Assembly: GCA_000733415.1 (NCBI GenBank)
Contig: KL662191.1
Span: 3,745,714 to 3,809,713, forward strand
Direction of reading: 5' to 3'
Source of the DNA: [Leptolyngbya] sp. JSC-1
Lineage (GTDB): Bacteria; Cyanobacteriota; Cyanobacteriia; Elainellales; Elainellaceae
DNA: 64,000 nt
Positions 1-8,436 of the stretch are shown here, one piece after another. Below the pieces are notes generated by a model. The model had not been told where the DNA came from, searched no databases, and was given only the letters and a program-made list of their open reading frames with translations. The translations under genes and the position numbers were made by a program. Each line of letters starts with the position of its first letter. Position 1 is the first letter of the stretch.

Positions 1-1
1 G

Positions 2-232
2 CATGAACACGTAGACAACTTCATTGCCTATCTCAACAAGCACCGTCATCGCATCGTCAATTACAGTTACTTCCAAGCCGAAGGGATTTCCATTGGTTCA
101 GGCATGATTGAATCGACTGTCAAACAGATTGGAGCGCGCATCAAACTATCTGGAGCACAGTGGAAAGCGCAAAACGTTCCTCAAGTCTTGCTCCATCGTT
201 GTGCTTATCTCAATGGGCAGTTCTCAAATTGA
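2..232 (+). CDS. ISKra4-like transposase, C-terminal end (5' end outside window)
   Basis: An open frame enters from the left edge and ends at TGA 230-232, giving 76 residues. It contains the motif pattern YFQAEGISIGSGMIESTVKQ followed by IGARIKLSGAQW and VPQVLLHRCAYLNG. This matches, from memory, the conserved C-terminal end of ISKra4-family transposases, where the glutamate of the ES-T-K stretch belongs to the catalytic region. Only the tail is visible, so I cannot say whether the element is intact upstream. The right end of the IS should lie within the next 100-150 bases; no clear terminal inverted repeat can be assigned without the left end. The adjacent sequence carries a short repeat also found near 58.2 kb and then a broken katG copy, so this edge looks like a rearrangement point. 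Confidence 0.8.
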   Translation, partial: HEHVDNFIAYLNKHRHRIVNYSYFQAEGISIGSGMIESTVKQIGARIKLSGAQWKAQNVPQVLLHRCAYLNGQFSN

Positions 233-286
233 GACTCGCAAGACTGGGATGCACCCGAAGGCGCATCCCCGTAGCAGTTTAGGGGG

Positions 287-352
287 ATTGTGCGATGCAT
301 ACGCTGCGCGAACAAACCCAAGTCTAGTGATCCAAACAAATTCACTTTTGAT
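287..352 (+). repeat. Dispersed repeat copy 1 (partner at 58.2 kb)
   Basis: A 26-bp block at 304-329 (CTGCGCGAACAAACCCAAGT plus CTAGTG) is identical to 58242-58267. Similarity extends on both sides, including a shared TTCA(C/T)TTT(T/-)GATC-type stretch downstream. This copy follows the transposase 3' end. The other follows a long palindrome, so the block may be part of a small mobile or end sequence. Function unknown. Confidence 0.7.
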
Positions 353-544
353 CTACTGAATCTCGTTACATAGCTCGCCTTCGATTGTAGTCTCCCAATC
401 GTTGCTGTGACAGGTAACAGCAGATGGCTATTAGCATAACCATTTATTTCGAATCGTGAATTTGCGTTTCGAATCATAACGTTGTTTATATTTTCGGCCA
501 ATTATATTTCCCGTCGATTATTCCAATAATTATCAGTGTGCTAT

Positions 545-574
545 TTATTTGCAGTACCTGTTATTTGCAGTACC
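545..574 (+). repeat. Direct repeat, 14 bp twice with 16-bp period
   Basis: The sequence TTATTTGCAGTACC occurs at 545-558 and again at 561-574, just upstream of the broken katG copy. It resembles the many other short tandem duplications in this window. Confidence 0.75.
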
Positions 575-620
575 GGCAGTACATCAAAAAACACACTCCG
601 ACACTCGACAGGGAAAGACT

Positions 621-757
621 ATGAGCGGCGAAAGCGGATACCCGCTTACGGGCAGCGGTCAGAAACTTAAAGCTCGTCATGTGCTAACCGAGACTGGCGG
701 CAGCATGACTTGAACCTGAGCATCCTCTACCAGCATTCCCCTCTGAATGTAATCGGG
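621..757 (+). pseudogene. katG: katG 5'-end remnant (truncated, frameshifted duplicate)
   Basis: From ATG 621 the translation begins MSGESGYPLTGSGQK and continues with ARHVLTE before stopping at TGA. The intact katG downstream begins MSSGSGCPFTGGGQK with PRHVPTN at the same place. Shifting frame within the remnant restores HDLNLSILYQHSP, matching HYLNLSILHQHSP of the intact protein. The purine-rich stretch just before the ATG also resembles that of katG. Similarity stops near 757, about 45 codons in. This is therefore a diverged fragment of a second catalase-peroxidase gene lying head-to-tail about 360 bp upstream of the functional one. It probably arose by tandem duplication followed by deletion, or by recombination near the adjacent insertion sequence. 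No full protein can be made. Confidence 0.85.
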
Positions 758-979
758 AAGTGCGTTGGATTTGCTGCCTCAACCCAACTGACACAGCGGA
801 AAATCGCACTATAGGAGATTCAGCAATCGCACTTATTACAATAGCTTAAGAGCATCCCTAAAACGAACTCATACCGATTATGATTAAATCCATGACTATT
901 TCGGGTCATTTAAATTGCTATTCTTGGTCGCTCTCACTTGCAACCGTAGATTAGCGTTTTTTCAAAGACAGGAGACATT

Positions 980-3208
980 ATGAGCAGCGGAAGCGGATGC
1001 CCATTTACGGGCGGCGGGCAAAAACACCAGCCTCGTCATGTGCCGACGAACCGAGAGTGGTGGCCGCATTATTTGAATCTGAGCATCCTTCATCAGCACT
1101 CACCCCAAGGCAATCCAATGGGTGAGGACTTCAACTATGCTGAGGAGTTCAAGACTCTCGACTTAGCTGCCTTGAGGGCAGATATCTATGAGCTGATGAC
1201 CACCTCTCAGGATTGGTGGCCAGCCGATTACGGTCATTACGGGCCGCTCTTCATTCGGATGGCGTGGCACAGCGCTGGCACCTATCGGATTGGCGACGGT
1301 CGCGGCGGCGCAGGGTCGGGTAGCCAGCGGTTTGAACCGCTCAATAGCTGGCCCGACAATGCCAACCTCGATAAGGCGCGCATGTTGCTGTGGCCCATCA
1401 AGCAGAAATACGGCAAGAAAATCTCGTGGGCCGACCTGATGATCTTCGCGGGCAACTGCGCCCTGGAGTCGATGGGCTTCAAGACGATCGGCTTTGCCGG
1501 CGGGCGCGTGGATGTCTGGCAGCCAGAGGAAGACATCTACTGGGGATCGGAGAAAGCCTGGCTTGGTAACGAGCGTTACGAAGGCGATCGGGTGCTGCTG
1601 AATCCCCTTGCCGCCGTTCAGATGGGACTGATCTACGTCAACCCGGAAGGGCCAGATGGCGAACCTGATCCAATCGGTTCAGGCCGAGACATTCGCGAGA
1701 CCTTTGGTCGGATGGCGATGAACGATGCCGAAACGGTCGCGCTCACGGCTGGTGGGCATACCTTCGGCAAATGTCATGGTGCGGGCGAAGCGACGCATGT
1801 CGGTCCTGAGCCTGGAGGTGCCACCATCATCGATCAGGGGCTTGGCTGGAAGAGCACCTACAACACGGGAGTTGGCGCTGATGCGATCACCAGCGGCATC
1901 GAAGGCGCATGGACTCCCACGCCAACCCAGTGGGACAACAGCTATCTCGAAACCTTGTTCAAATATGACTGGGAGCTAACCAAGAGTCCGGCTGGCGCGT
2001 GGCAGTGGAGACCCAAGGACGGCGCTGGCGCAGGTACGGTACCCGATGCCCACGATCCGTCGAAACGGCACGCCCCGATGATGACCACGGCGGATATGGC
2101 GATGAAGATGGATCCCATCTACAACCAGATTGCACGGCATTACCTTGAGCACCCGGACGAGTTTGCTGACGCGTTTGCTAAGGCGTGGTTCAAGCTAACC
2201 CACCGCGACATGGGACCGCGATCGCGCTATCTTGGCCCAGAGGTTCCTGAGGAAGAGTTCCTGTGGCAAGATCCCATTCCCGCTGTCGATCATGAACTGA
2301 TTGATGAGCAGGACATTGCTGCGCTCAAAGCCAAGATTCTGGCTTCGGGATTATCCGTCTCCCAACTGGTTTCGACCGCTTGGGCCTCGGCGTCCACGTT
2401 CCGCTGCTCTGACATGCGCGGTGGAGCCAACGGAGCGCGGATTCGGCTGGCACCGCAGAAGGATTGGGAAGTCAACCAGCCGGAGCAGTTGGCAACCGTG
2501 CTGCAAACCCTGGAGAGAATCCAACAGGAGTTCAACAGCTCGCAGTCTGGCGGCAAGCGGGTTTCGATCGCTGACCTGATCGTTCTAGGTGGATGCGCAG
2601 GCATTGAAGAGGCGGCAAGGAGGGCTGGCCACGAGGTGACAGTTCCCTTCAAACCAGGACGTACCGATGCGTTGCAAGAGAAAACGGATGTCGAGTCCTT
2701 TGCCGTGCTGGAGCCAACCGCAGACGGATTCCGTAACTACACCAGCGGCAGACACAGCGAATCGCTTGAGGAACTGCTGGTCGATCGGGCGCAATTGCTG
2801 TCCCTATCAGCCCCTCAGATGACGGTTCTGCTAGGCGGCTTGCGCGTTCTAGGTGCCAACTATGGCGGATCTAAGCATGGCGTCTTCACTCATCGGCCTG
2901 AAACCTTGACCAATGACTTCTTCGTCAACCTGCTTGACCTGGGTACGACCTGGAAGGCAACCTCGGAAGATGAGTATGAGTTCGAAGGAAGCAGTCGCAA
3001 AACCGGCGAACTCAAGTGGACTGCGACCCGTGTTGACCTGATCTTCGGCTCGAACTCCCAGCTCCGCGCTCTGGCGGAAGTTTACGGCTCTGTGGACTCG
3101 CAGCCAAAATTTGTGAATGACTTTGTGGCAGCATGGGACAAGGTGATGAACCTCGATCGCTATGACCTTCGCACAGTCCAAGCGAAAAGCGCTGCAAGGG
3201 GTTTCTAA
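980..3208 (+). CDS. katG: Catalase-peroxidase KatG
   Basis: This 742-residue protein has the usual length of bacterial KatG, a haem enzyme that removes hydrogen peroxide by catalase and broad peroxidase activity, normally in the cytoplasm. The distal haem pocket is visible as Arg93, Trp96 and His97 in FIRMAWHSAGTYR. The proximal haem ligand is His260 in LTAGGHTFGKCHG. The residues expected to form the Met-Tyr-Trp cross-link needed for catalase activity are present (Trp96, Tyr219, Met245), and Arg408 fits the mobile arginine of the family. The second, non-haem-binding peroxidase-like half follows from about residue 430. A purine-rich site (GGAGAC) precedes ATG 980. The gene stands alone and is followed by a hairpin. 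Upstream AT-rich DNA around 875-890 holds a weak PerR/Fur-like match that I do not regard as established. A broken duplicate of its 5' end lies upstream. Confidence 0.98.
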   Translation: MSSGSGCPFTGGGQKHQPRHVPTNREWWPHYLNLSILHQHSPQGNPMGEDFNYAEEFKTLDLAALRADIYELMTTSQDWWPADYGHYGPLFIRMAWHSAGTYRIGDGRGGAGSGSQRFEPLNSWPDNANLDKARMLLWPIKQKYGKKISWADLMIFAGNCALESMGFKTIGFAGGRVDVWQPEEDIYWGSEKAWLGNERYEGDRVLLNPLAAVQMGLIYVNPEGPDGEPDPIGSGRDIRETFGRMAMNDAETVALTAGGHTFGKCHGAGEATHVGPEPGGATIIDQGLGWKSTYNTGVGADAITSGIEGAWTPTPTQWDNSYLETLFKYDWELTKSPAGAWQWRPKDGAGAGTVPDAHDPSKRHAPMMTTADMAMKMDPIYNQIARHYLEHPDEFADAFAKAWFKLTHRDMGPRSRYLGPEVPEEEFLWQDPIPAVDHELIDEQDIAALKAKILASGLSVSQLVSTAWASASTFRCSDMRGGANGARIRLAPQKDWEVNQPEQLATVLQTLERIQQEFNSSQSGGKRVSIADLIVLGGCAGIEEAARRAGHEVTVPFKPGRTDALQEKTDVESFAVLEPTADGFRNYTSGRHSESLEELLVDRAQLLSLSAPQMTVLLGGLRVLGANYGGSKHGVFTHRPETLTNDFFVNLLDLGTTWKATSEDEYEFEGSSRKTGELKWTATRVDLIFGSNSQLRALAEVYGSVDSQPKFVNDFVAAWDKVMNLDRYDLRTVQAKSAARGF

Positions 3209-3252
3209 GCTGCGGGAGTTCTGAACGCGGATAGAAGCTAGAGACAAAAATT

Positions 3253-3285
3253 AGAGCGGTGTTTCACTTGTTGAAATGCCGCTCT
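3253..3285 (+). terminator. Hairpin downstream of katG
   Basis: AGAGCGG at 3253-3259 pairs with CCGCTCT at 3279-3285, and TTTCA pairs with TGAAA inside it, leaving a 2x2 internal loop and a 5-base apical loop. It lies 45 bp after the katG stop. There is no T-run, so it may act as a 3'-end stabiliser or weak terminator rather than a classical intrinsic terminator. Confidence 0.6.
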
Positions 3286-3458
3286 AGCTCTAGGCCCTTA
3301 CGTTAAAGCTGTTGATAGTCCCCATTACTAACGACCGAGGAACTTTACCTTTACAAAGAGACTGTTAGACTTCAACGCAAACGCATACTGTTCTTAAGAA
3401 TGAAAGCCGCGAACTCTAATATACAATCTGGTGAATACTTCGGTCCTAGTGAAAGCAA

Positions 3459-4535
3459 TTAGGCTGCTACCACTTCAGGTACAAGGATGCAAACTACTTG
3501 AGGAGTCTCTGCGGATTGGAAGACAGGCGGAGATAGCTGGGACCAATCCTGAAAACTCAGTCCGAGTTGTTGCATGACCTGAACTTCTTCTCCGTATGCT
3601 TCTAATCGGTGGAACGTTTCAATCATCGTTTCCATTTGGCTCACGAACTGGGGGAGTTGTTTGAACGTCGCAGGATAGCCTTTGAATTCAAGATGAGCTT
3701 TGACGGCATCCGGCAGCGATTCTTTCCAATTGTCAAACTCGCGAGAAAGGGTAAAGATATCTCTGCGAGTCCTTTGGAATACTGCATTCTCATCGATTGC
3801 TTCATCTTGCTCCAGCCAGCGGATGATATTCGTTAACCGACTCAGGCTGATCTCGTCTTGTATCTCTGAATGCAGGTACACACAAAGCTTTTTTGTCAGC
3901 AAAGTAGTGACATAGGTTTCAACTAATGAGCGGAAGATAATTACAGCTTCTCGCAATCGGAATTGAGCCGATTCTATTTCGCCCAGTTCCAGATAGCAAC
4001 GAAACTCAGAAACATAAGCAAGCGCCAACGTCAGCAGGTATTGCTCTGCTCCTCGCACACCGCTATCCAGTACTCCCCGTGCATAGCTGTAGTAGACTTC
4101 CTCGGCTTCCAGAAACCTGTTGATTGCCTGGAACGCGCTTTCTCTCCTATTCTCGGGGTTAGACATGGTAAACGCGGCTTGGGCGAGCTTCAGAGCAGCA
4201 CCGAAGTTGGCATAAAAGGAAAGGTCAATCTTGCGCGAGAGATCCTGGTTTGATTTGAGTAGCATCTCCTTGGCAGCCTGTAGTTCTTGTTCTAAGCGGT
4301 TTAATCGATGACTAACGACCGCAAATCCAATGACTGAGACACCGAGGCTCAAGACGGAAACCCCCAGGTTCATTATCCCTGCTGCTGGCAGCAAATCTAA
4401 CGTAGGAGCTGCATCTCTTAAGAGTGCGACAATGCTGCCAGTTTGAGCATTTCGGACTGTTCCTCCGATGCGAGTGTAGATCCCTTCTGCTAAACCTTGA
4501 GCAATTTCAGGGGGAACATTAAGGACGGTTTGCAT
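3459..4535 (-). CDS. Conserved hypothetical protein with one membrane segment
   Basis: About 358 residues starting at ATG 4535; a TTG six codons upstream is an alternative. I do not recognise a named family. The N-terminal 45 residues include an amphipathic glycine/alanine-rich part. A hydrophobic segment of about 25 residues (LLPAAGIMNLGVSVLSLGVS and onward) is followed by a coiled-coil-like stretch rich in Leu, Glu and Lys (RLNRLEQELQAAKEMLLKSN). The rest is predicted helical with TPR-like spacing (ALAYVSEFRCYLELGEIESA). The overall plan, a membrane anchor with a cytoplasmic helical body, recurs in cyanobacterial hypothetical proteins. A very small hydrophobic gene lies 96 bp upstream on the same strand and may be co-transcribed. 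No enzymatic motif is visible. Confidence 0.75.
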   Translation of the reverse strand: MQTVLNVPPEIAQGLAEGIYTRIGGTVRNAQTGSIVALLRDAAPTLDLLPAAGIMNLGVSVLSLGVSVIGFAVVSHRLNRLEQELQAAKEMLLKSNQDLSRKIDLSFYANFGAALKLAQAAFTMSNPENRRESAFQAINRFLEAEEVYYSYARGVLDSGVRGAEQYLLTLALAYVSEFRCYLELGEIESAQFRLREAVIIFRSLVETYVTTLLTKKLCVYLHSEIQDEISLSRLTNIIRWLEQDEAIDENAVFQRTRRDIFTLSREFDNWKESLPDAVKAHLEFKGYPATFKQLPQFVSQMETMIETFHRLEAYGEEVQVMQQLGLSFQDWSQLSPPVFQSAETPQVVCILVPEVVAA

Positions 4536-4631
4536 AGTTTGAGAATGAATCAAAGAGTATATCGTGAGCAGTTTTACTTACTTTCGTCTTGGCCACACTG
4601 ATCGAGTGCTGATGTGAGGCAACGTTTTAAG

Positions 4632-4775
4632 TCAGTGGAGATTGGTAGCCAATTCACCTCGTCGATTAGAGCACTTCATTGCAGCAGCCCCAGACAGACC
4701 AGTTGCCGTCATTGCAATCAGTAGGACAACCATAGGCAAACCCAGTCCGGCTGCCTTTCGGACAAACTCATCCAT
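4632..4775 (-). CDS. Very small hydrophobic protein (47 residues), possibly truncated
   Basis: ATG 4775 is preceded by GAAGAAG at good spacing. The product begins MDEFVRKAAGLGLPMVVLLI and continues with AMTATGLSGAAA, giving one glycine/alanine-rich membrane helix with small-residue spacing suited to helix packing. After this the sequence turns abruptly hydrophilic (MKCSNRRGELATNLH) and stops. That switch suggests a gene that lost its second half, but I could not find the missing part in another frame. It lies directly upstream of, and on the same strand as, the membrane-anchored hypothetical gene, so the two may be functionally linked. It resembles small glycine-zipper proteins found next to signalling genes in cyanobacteria, but that is recollection, not proof. 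Confidence 0.55.
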   Translation of the reverse strand: MDEFVRKAAGLGLPMVVLLIAMTATGLSGAAAMKCSNRRGELATNLH

Positions 4776-5066
4776 ATCTTCTTCCCTTACTGAATCCAGA
4801 AACGCTTCAACTGCCTTGTATCGATAGCAGCGTTAGGGATGGCTGGTGGCTTCCTAAAACAAGTCAGGTGCGATCATTCCACAACACCGCTCGACAATTC
4901 ATACAGCACCCATATTGAACTTAACCACAATACTGGATCTAAAGCTACTGGACATCAGCAGGTTTTACAAAGGCAACACAGAAACAAACAAACCGTGAAA
5001 AATTGAAGAAATGTATTTGAGGCGTTGCCCCTAAAGCCTAGAGTATGTGCCGAATCTATGCCTTGG

Positions 5067-5161
5067 GGTATGGGGTGTGTGGGGGCTTCGCCTCCACACA
5101 GGGGCACTGCCCCTGCACCCCGTTTTTCCTACTTCACTGGCTTGAAAAAGGCTGTAAGTAA
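5067..5161 (+). repeat. Palindrome-rich dispersed repeat, copy A (inverted partner at 57.2 kb)
   Basis: This stretch contains nested hairpins: GTGTGGGGGC/GCCTCCACAC and AGGGGCA/TGCCCCT. It aligns almost base for base with the reverse complement of 57162-57253, including TGCACCCCGTTTTTC, TACTTCACT and GGCTGTAA. The surrounding region, 4776-5367, holds no gene that I can support; it consists of this repeat, another dispersed repeat and an 11-bp tandem array. Confidence 0.8.
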
Positions 5162-5200
5162 GTCAATTTAATAATTTATTTAATAATTTAAACGATATGT

Positions 5201-5244
5201 AGTGCAAGCGTCTCGCTTGCGATGAGCAAGATACCCACACTCCC
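5201..5244 (+). repeat. Dispersed repeat family 2, copy 1
   Basis: The sequence AGTGCAAGCGTCTCGCTTGC followed by GATGAGCAAGATACCCACAC and TCC recurs in diverged form twice at 17112-17210. The core AAGCGTCTCGCTT is a small palindrome. All copies are intergenic. Confidence 0.7.
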
Positions 5245-5319
5245 TTGCTTGTTTTATTGGGTTAAATGACTTAATTCGCACACTGCTGGTCATTAGCTGG
5301 ACGTAAGCAATCAATCTGC

Positions 5320-5363
5320 AATGTCGCTTTAATGTCGCTTTAATGTCGCTTTAATGTCGCTTT
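5320..5363 (+). repeat. 11-bp tandem repeat, four copies
   Basis: AATGTCGCTTT is repeated four times without interruption, ending a few bases from the 3' end of the histidine kinase gene on the opposite strand. It is one of many short tandem duplications at gene boundaries here. Confidence 0.9.
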
Positions 5364-5367
5364 TCAT

Positions 5368-6510
5368 CTAAGACCAGATTCTCACATCTCTTGGACCACT
5401 GGTTTTCTCGCGAGCAATCGGTAAGGAAAAGCGGAAGGTACTGCCTCTACCCAGTTGGCTCTGAACTTCAATTGTTCCTCCATGCAGTTCTACCAAGCGC
5501 TGACAGATGGCCAGTCCGATACCAGTGCCACCCGAACTCCGATCCCGTGAGCGATCAGCTCGCCAAAATCGCTCAAACACATGGGGCAGATCTTCAGCCG
5601 CGATGCCCTGGCCAGTATCAATCACCGCAATCCAAACCTTATCAGCCTCTGGATAAACTTTGACAACGACAGAGCCTTTTGGAGTGTAGCGCAAGGCATT
5701 GCTGATCAGATTGACCACAATTTGTTCAACTCGTTCCGGATCAGCCAGGGCACGGGGTACTTCCGGCGGGCAGTCTAGCAGCATTTTGGGGCTATTTTCG
5801 GTCAACAGCTGGTCAGCGAAGCGTCGCACGATCGAGGCTAGCAGGGGATGGAGGTCGATGGGTTTGGCATCGATGGGCAGATAGCCCGCCTCCATTTTGG
5901 AGAGTTCTTGTAAATCGTTGACCAGCCGCTGCATACGAGTCGTTTCCCGTGAGAGGCGCTGGTAGATGTCGCCAGAGGGTTCAATCGTGCCGTCAGCGAG
6001 TCCTTCCAGGTAGCCCTTCAGCACAGTCAAGGGAGTACGCAATTCATGGGTCAGGTCGCTGACTAGTTCGCGGCGACGCTGCTCGACTCCTTCCAACGTG
6101 GCAGCCATCCGGTTGAAGCTAGTGGCAAGCTGATCGACTTCGGGAATTTCGTTGGGCGGCAGACGTTCTTCGAGATGACCAGAGGCAAATTTCTTGGTGA
6201 TTTCCTCCATTTGAATCAGCGGCTGCACAATTCGCTTCGAGATCAAATAGCTCAGGGCACCGGCAGTAGAGGCTCCGATCACAACAGACCAAAAGGCTCC
6301 TTTGCTCCAAGCATCATCAAAACTGCGAATCAATTGGGTCCGAACCTGCCGCACACCTAGGCCGCCTACCTCGATCTGCCGTAGATAAAAGGCAAAGAAC
6401 CGGGGCGAGGAAATTTTACCAATCGTCAGCAGGGTCAGCAGTCCCACTACCATGACAATGACGTGGGAAAAAAACAAGCGCGAGCGCAGTCCAACTTTTG
6501 TTTTATCCAT
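5368..6510 (-). CDS. HAMP-domain sensor histidine kinase
   Basis: A 380-residue membrane kinase that should autophosphorylate on histidine in response to an unknown signal and pass the phosphate to a response regulator. Two membrane segments (about residues 13-33 and 72-92) enclose a short periplasmic loop of about 40 residues. A HAMP linker follows (about 91-145). The H box SDLTHELRTPLTVLKGYLEG places the phosphorylated residue at His155. The ATPase domain has the N box NLISNALRYTP, G1 DTGQGI, the F-type ERFWRADRSRDR and G2 GGTGIGLAI. The layout is that of BaeS-like kinases. No receiver gene lies next to it, so its partner is elsewhere. The upstream gene, a PEBP-family lipoprotein, ends only 3 bp away, so the two are very probably co-transcribed, an odd pairing. 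Confidence 0.96.
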   Translation of the reverse strand: MDKTKVGLRSRLFFSHVIVMVVGLLTLLTIGKISSPRFFAFYLRQIEVGGLGVRQVRTQLIRSFDDAWSKGAFWSVVIGASTAGALSYLISKRIVQPLIQMEEITKKFASGHLEERLPPNEIPEVDQLATSFNRMAATLEGVEQRRRELVSDLTHELRTPLTVLKGYLEGLADGTIEPSGDIYQRLSRETTRMQRLVNDLQELSKMEAGYLPIDAKPIDLHPLLASIVRRFADQLLTENSPKMLLDCPPEVPRALADPERVEQIVVNLISNALRYTPKGSVVVKVYPEADKVWIAVIDTGQGIAAEDLPHVFERFWRADRSRDRSSGGTGIGLAICQRLVELHGGTIEVQSQLGRGSTFRFSLPIAREKTSGPRDVRIWS

Positions 6511-6513
6511 AGA

Positions 6514-7155
6514 CTAAGATTGGCGTTTATACCGTCCCATCAGTTCCGCTTCAGCTAGGATATGGTTTTTCAAGGCGGTTCGGACTTCGGTTGAGGTTAC
6601 ACCGGGCGGCAAATCCAGAACGGTATCCAGGGCATACAGCCGAAAAAAATAGCGATGCGTGCTGTTCGTTGGATTTGCTTGATTGCCTTGGTTCTCCTCA
6701 GGGATATTTTCAAGGCTACTGGACCTGGGTGGACAAGGGCCTCGATATCCATATTGACCGAAATCGTTTTTACCTTGCACACCGCCTGTGGTTAGAAACG
6801 GCTGAGCTGGGATGGCGGTTGGTAAGGATTGCGAGTCAGGCGGCAGGTCATACAGAACCCAATGGGTAAAAGTACCGTTTGGCGCATCTGGATCGTCCAA
6901 AATCAGCGTAAAGCTCTGGGTTCCTTCGGGTGGAGCGCTCCAGCTTAAAGCAGGTGAATGATCGGCGCCATCGCAGGTGAATTCGGCTGGGATGAATGCT
7001 GCTGGCTCAAACGCGGGACTGGATAAGTCTAGGGTTTGAGATCTTTTAGTTCTATTATCCGCTGATCGGCTGCCTTGATCGCAAGCGACTAGCCATCCTG
7101 CTAGGACTACGCTAGTCCATTCCAACAAGCGTCTTCGAGTCAGCGAGTTTGCCAT
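6514..7155 (-). CDS. YbhB/YbcL-family (PEBP) lipoprotein
   Basis: A 213-residue phosphatidylethanolamine-binding-protein family member, the group annotated as Raf-kinase-inhibitor-like in bacteria; its biochemical role in bacteria is not settled. The N-terminus carries two or three arginines, a hydrophobic stretch and a lipobox (GWLVAC), indicating export and lipid attachment at Cys25; the RRR start also hints at the Tat route. Family motifs include FTCDGADHSPALSWSAPPEG, LILDDPDAP, HWVLYDLP and YRGPCPP, followed by the C-terminal HRYFFRLYALD. An inserted loop rich in Asn/Gln/Glu (about residues 147-166) is longer than in many relatives. It is the first gene of a likely two-gene operon with the sensor kinase that starts 3 bp later, suggesting an envelope-sensing function. 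That link is inference. Confidence 0.93.
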   Translation of the reverse strand: MANSLTRRRLLEWTSVVLAGWLVACDQGSRSADNRTKRSQTLDLSSPAFEPAAFIPAEFTCDGADHSPALSWSAPPEGTQSFTLILDDPDAPNGTFTHWVLYDLPPDSQSLPTAIPAQPFLTTGGVQGKNDFGQYGYRGPCPPRSSSLENIPEENQGNQANPTNSTHRYFFRLYALDTVLDLPPGVTSTEVRTALKNHILAEAELMGRYKRQS

Positions 7156-7246
7156 GCCTAAGCTTATTTTATCGTTGAAGTAAATTGTAGCGAGGATTAG
7201 GAGCAGTCTACTCCTCTAAAAGTTTTCTACAGTTTTCTATAGAGCT

Positions 7247-7300
7247 GCACAAATGGGAACCGCACAAATAAGAACCGCACAAATAAGAACCGCACGAATG
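7247..7300 (+). repeat. 15-bp tandem repeat, 3.6 copies
   Basis: The unit GCACAAAT(G/A)(G/A)GAACC occurs at 7247-7261, 7262-7276 and 7277-7291, with a partial copy to 7300. It lies between the PEBP and RTX genes in non-coding DNA. Confidence 0.9.
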
Positions 7301-7353
7301 CAATCTGATGGATTTTGCAGAATCAGATGCTTGAATCGGAGGGTCATAAGTAA

Positions 7354-7378
7354 AGAAGGCACGCTATTGGTGCCTTCT
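7354..7378 (-). terminator. Terminator-like hairpin after the RTX gene
   Basis: AGAAGGCAC (7354-7362) and GTGCCTTCT (7370-7378) form a perfect 9-bp stem with a 7-base loop. On the minus strand it is followed by TTTAC. It lies 54 bp beyond the stop of the minus-strand RTX gene. Confidence 0.65.
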
Positions 7379-7431
7379 AAGGAGCTGAGTGATTGAGGAG
7401 CATTTCACTCGGAGCAAATCAGGATCAGCGA

Positions 7432-8352
7432 TTAGCCGATTAACTCAAATGCACTATCAACCGTGATAGTAGGTGCACCTTGCAGCTTGGCAAATTGTCC
7501 GCCAGTGCCATAGCCAGCCGCCGTGCCGTTGGGATTGAAGAAGATATTACCCGTGGCGCGGCTATAGAGCACGAGTTTGCTGCTGGTTGCAGCGGCAGCA
7601 TCCGTGGCCACAATACCAATCTCAGAGAGATCATTGATGCCAAAGGTCGTTTTATCCAGCGTGACCCGATCGAAATCGTTGACAAAGTCAGTGATGGTGT
7701 CGATGCCAAAGTTGGCTCGCGTAAAGACTGTATTGGACTCGAACTGAAACTTATCGGCATCAGCACCGCCCGTTAGGGTATCGTTGCCTGCACCACCCAC
7801 TAGAATGTCATTACCGTTGCCGCCATTCAGGGTATCGGCAGCCGCTCCACCGTCTAGGAAGTCATTTTCACTGCCACCGCTGAGGATGTCGCCACCCGCT
7901 TCACCATAGAGGAAATCGTCGTCCTCAGCGCCGTTGAGTCGGTCTGCACCCAGGCCACCGTAGAGGGTGTCATTGCCGATTGACCCTTCCAGAATGTCGT
8001 TGCCGTCGTTGCCGAACAGCGTGTCATCACCCTCTTCACCAAACAGTCGGTCGCCACCCGTGCCGCCGTTTGCAATGTCATTGCCGTTTCCGCCAGACAA
8101 GCGATCACTGCCATCACCGCCATTGAGTGTATCGTCGCCTTCACCACCGTTCAAAGTGTCGTTATCAATACCGCCATTCAGCGTGTCATCACCTTCCCCC
8201 CCGTTGAGGACATCAATTCCAGCTGCTCCATCGAGCAGGTCATTGCCTCCCAGTCCATTCAACGTATCGTTGCCTTCAAACCCATTGATCACATCGTCGG
8301 AGCTAGTACCGAACAGGATGTCATTGCCAATCGTGCCGTTAATTGTCGTCAT
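7432..8352 (-). CDS. RTX (haemolysin-type) calcium-binding repeat protein
   Basis: A 306-residue acidic protein built from GGxGxDxLx-type nonapeptides from about residue 25 to 190 (for example LNGGEGDDTLNGG). Each turn of such a beta-roll binds calcium through the Asp and Gly residues. The last 100 residues (DADKFQFESNTVFT, IDTITDFVNDFDRVTL) resemble the C-terminal serralysin-type region that precedes the uncleaved secretion signal used by type I secretion. There is no N-terminal signal peptide and no added enzymatic domain, so this is a small secreted or surface structural protein rather than a toxin. No type I exporter gene lies nearby. Three perfect TTCATGAA palindromes lie 85-130 bp upstream of the start and a hairpin follows the stop, so it is probably a monocistronic, specifically regulated gene. 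Confidence 0.93.
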   Translation of the reverse strand: MTTINGTIGNDILFGTSSDDVINGFEGNDTLNGLGGNDLLDGAAGIDVLNGGEGDDTLNGGIDNDTLNGGEGDDTLNGGDGSDRLSGGNGNDIANGGTGGDRLFGEEGDDTLFGNDGNDILEGSIGNDTLYGGLGADRLNGAEDDDFLYGEAGGDILSGGSENDFLDGGAAADTLNGGNGNDILVGGAGNDTLTGGADADKFQFESNTVFTRANFGIDTITDFVNDFDRVTLDKTTFGINDLSEIGIVATDAAAATSSKLVLYSRATGNIFFNPNGTAAGYGTGGQFAKLQGAPTITVDSAFELIG

Positions 8353-8436
8353 AGTTTTCTTTCTTGCTTATGAGATAGAAGTGATTGGTAGATTGGCTTC
8401 CCCTATGTAGCAAGAATGACATTGGCAAACAAACTG

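Noticed and set aside
875..895. PerR/Fur-type box before katG
   Set aside because: Only a partial AT-rich resemblance (GATTATGATTAAAT) with poor symmetry; any AT-rich promoter could give it.
4642..4827. A 61-codon plus-strand open frame
   Set aside because: The opposite strand has a better small gene (4632-4775) with a ribosome site and a clear membrane helix.
7967..8410. A 147-codon plus-strand open frame rich in Ser and Pro
   Set aside because: Antisense shadow of the RTX nonapeptide repeats.
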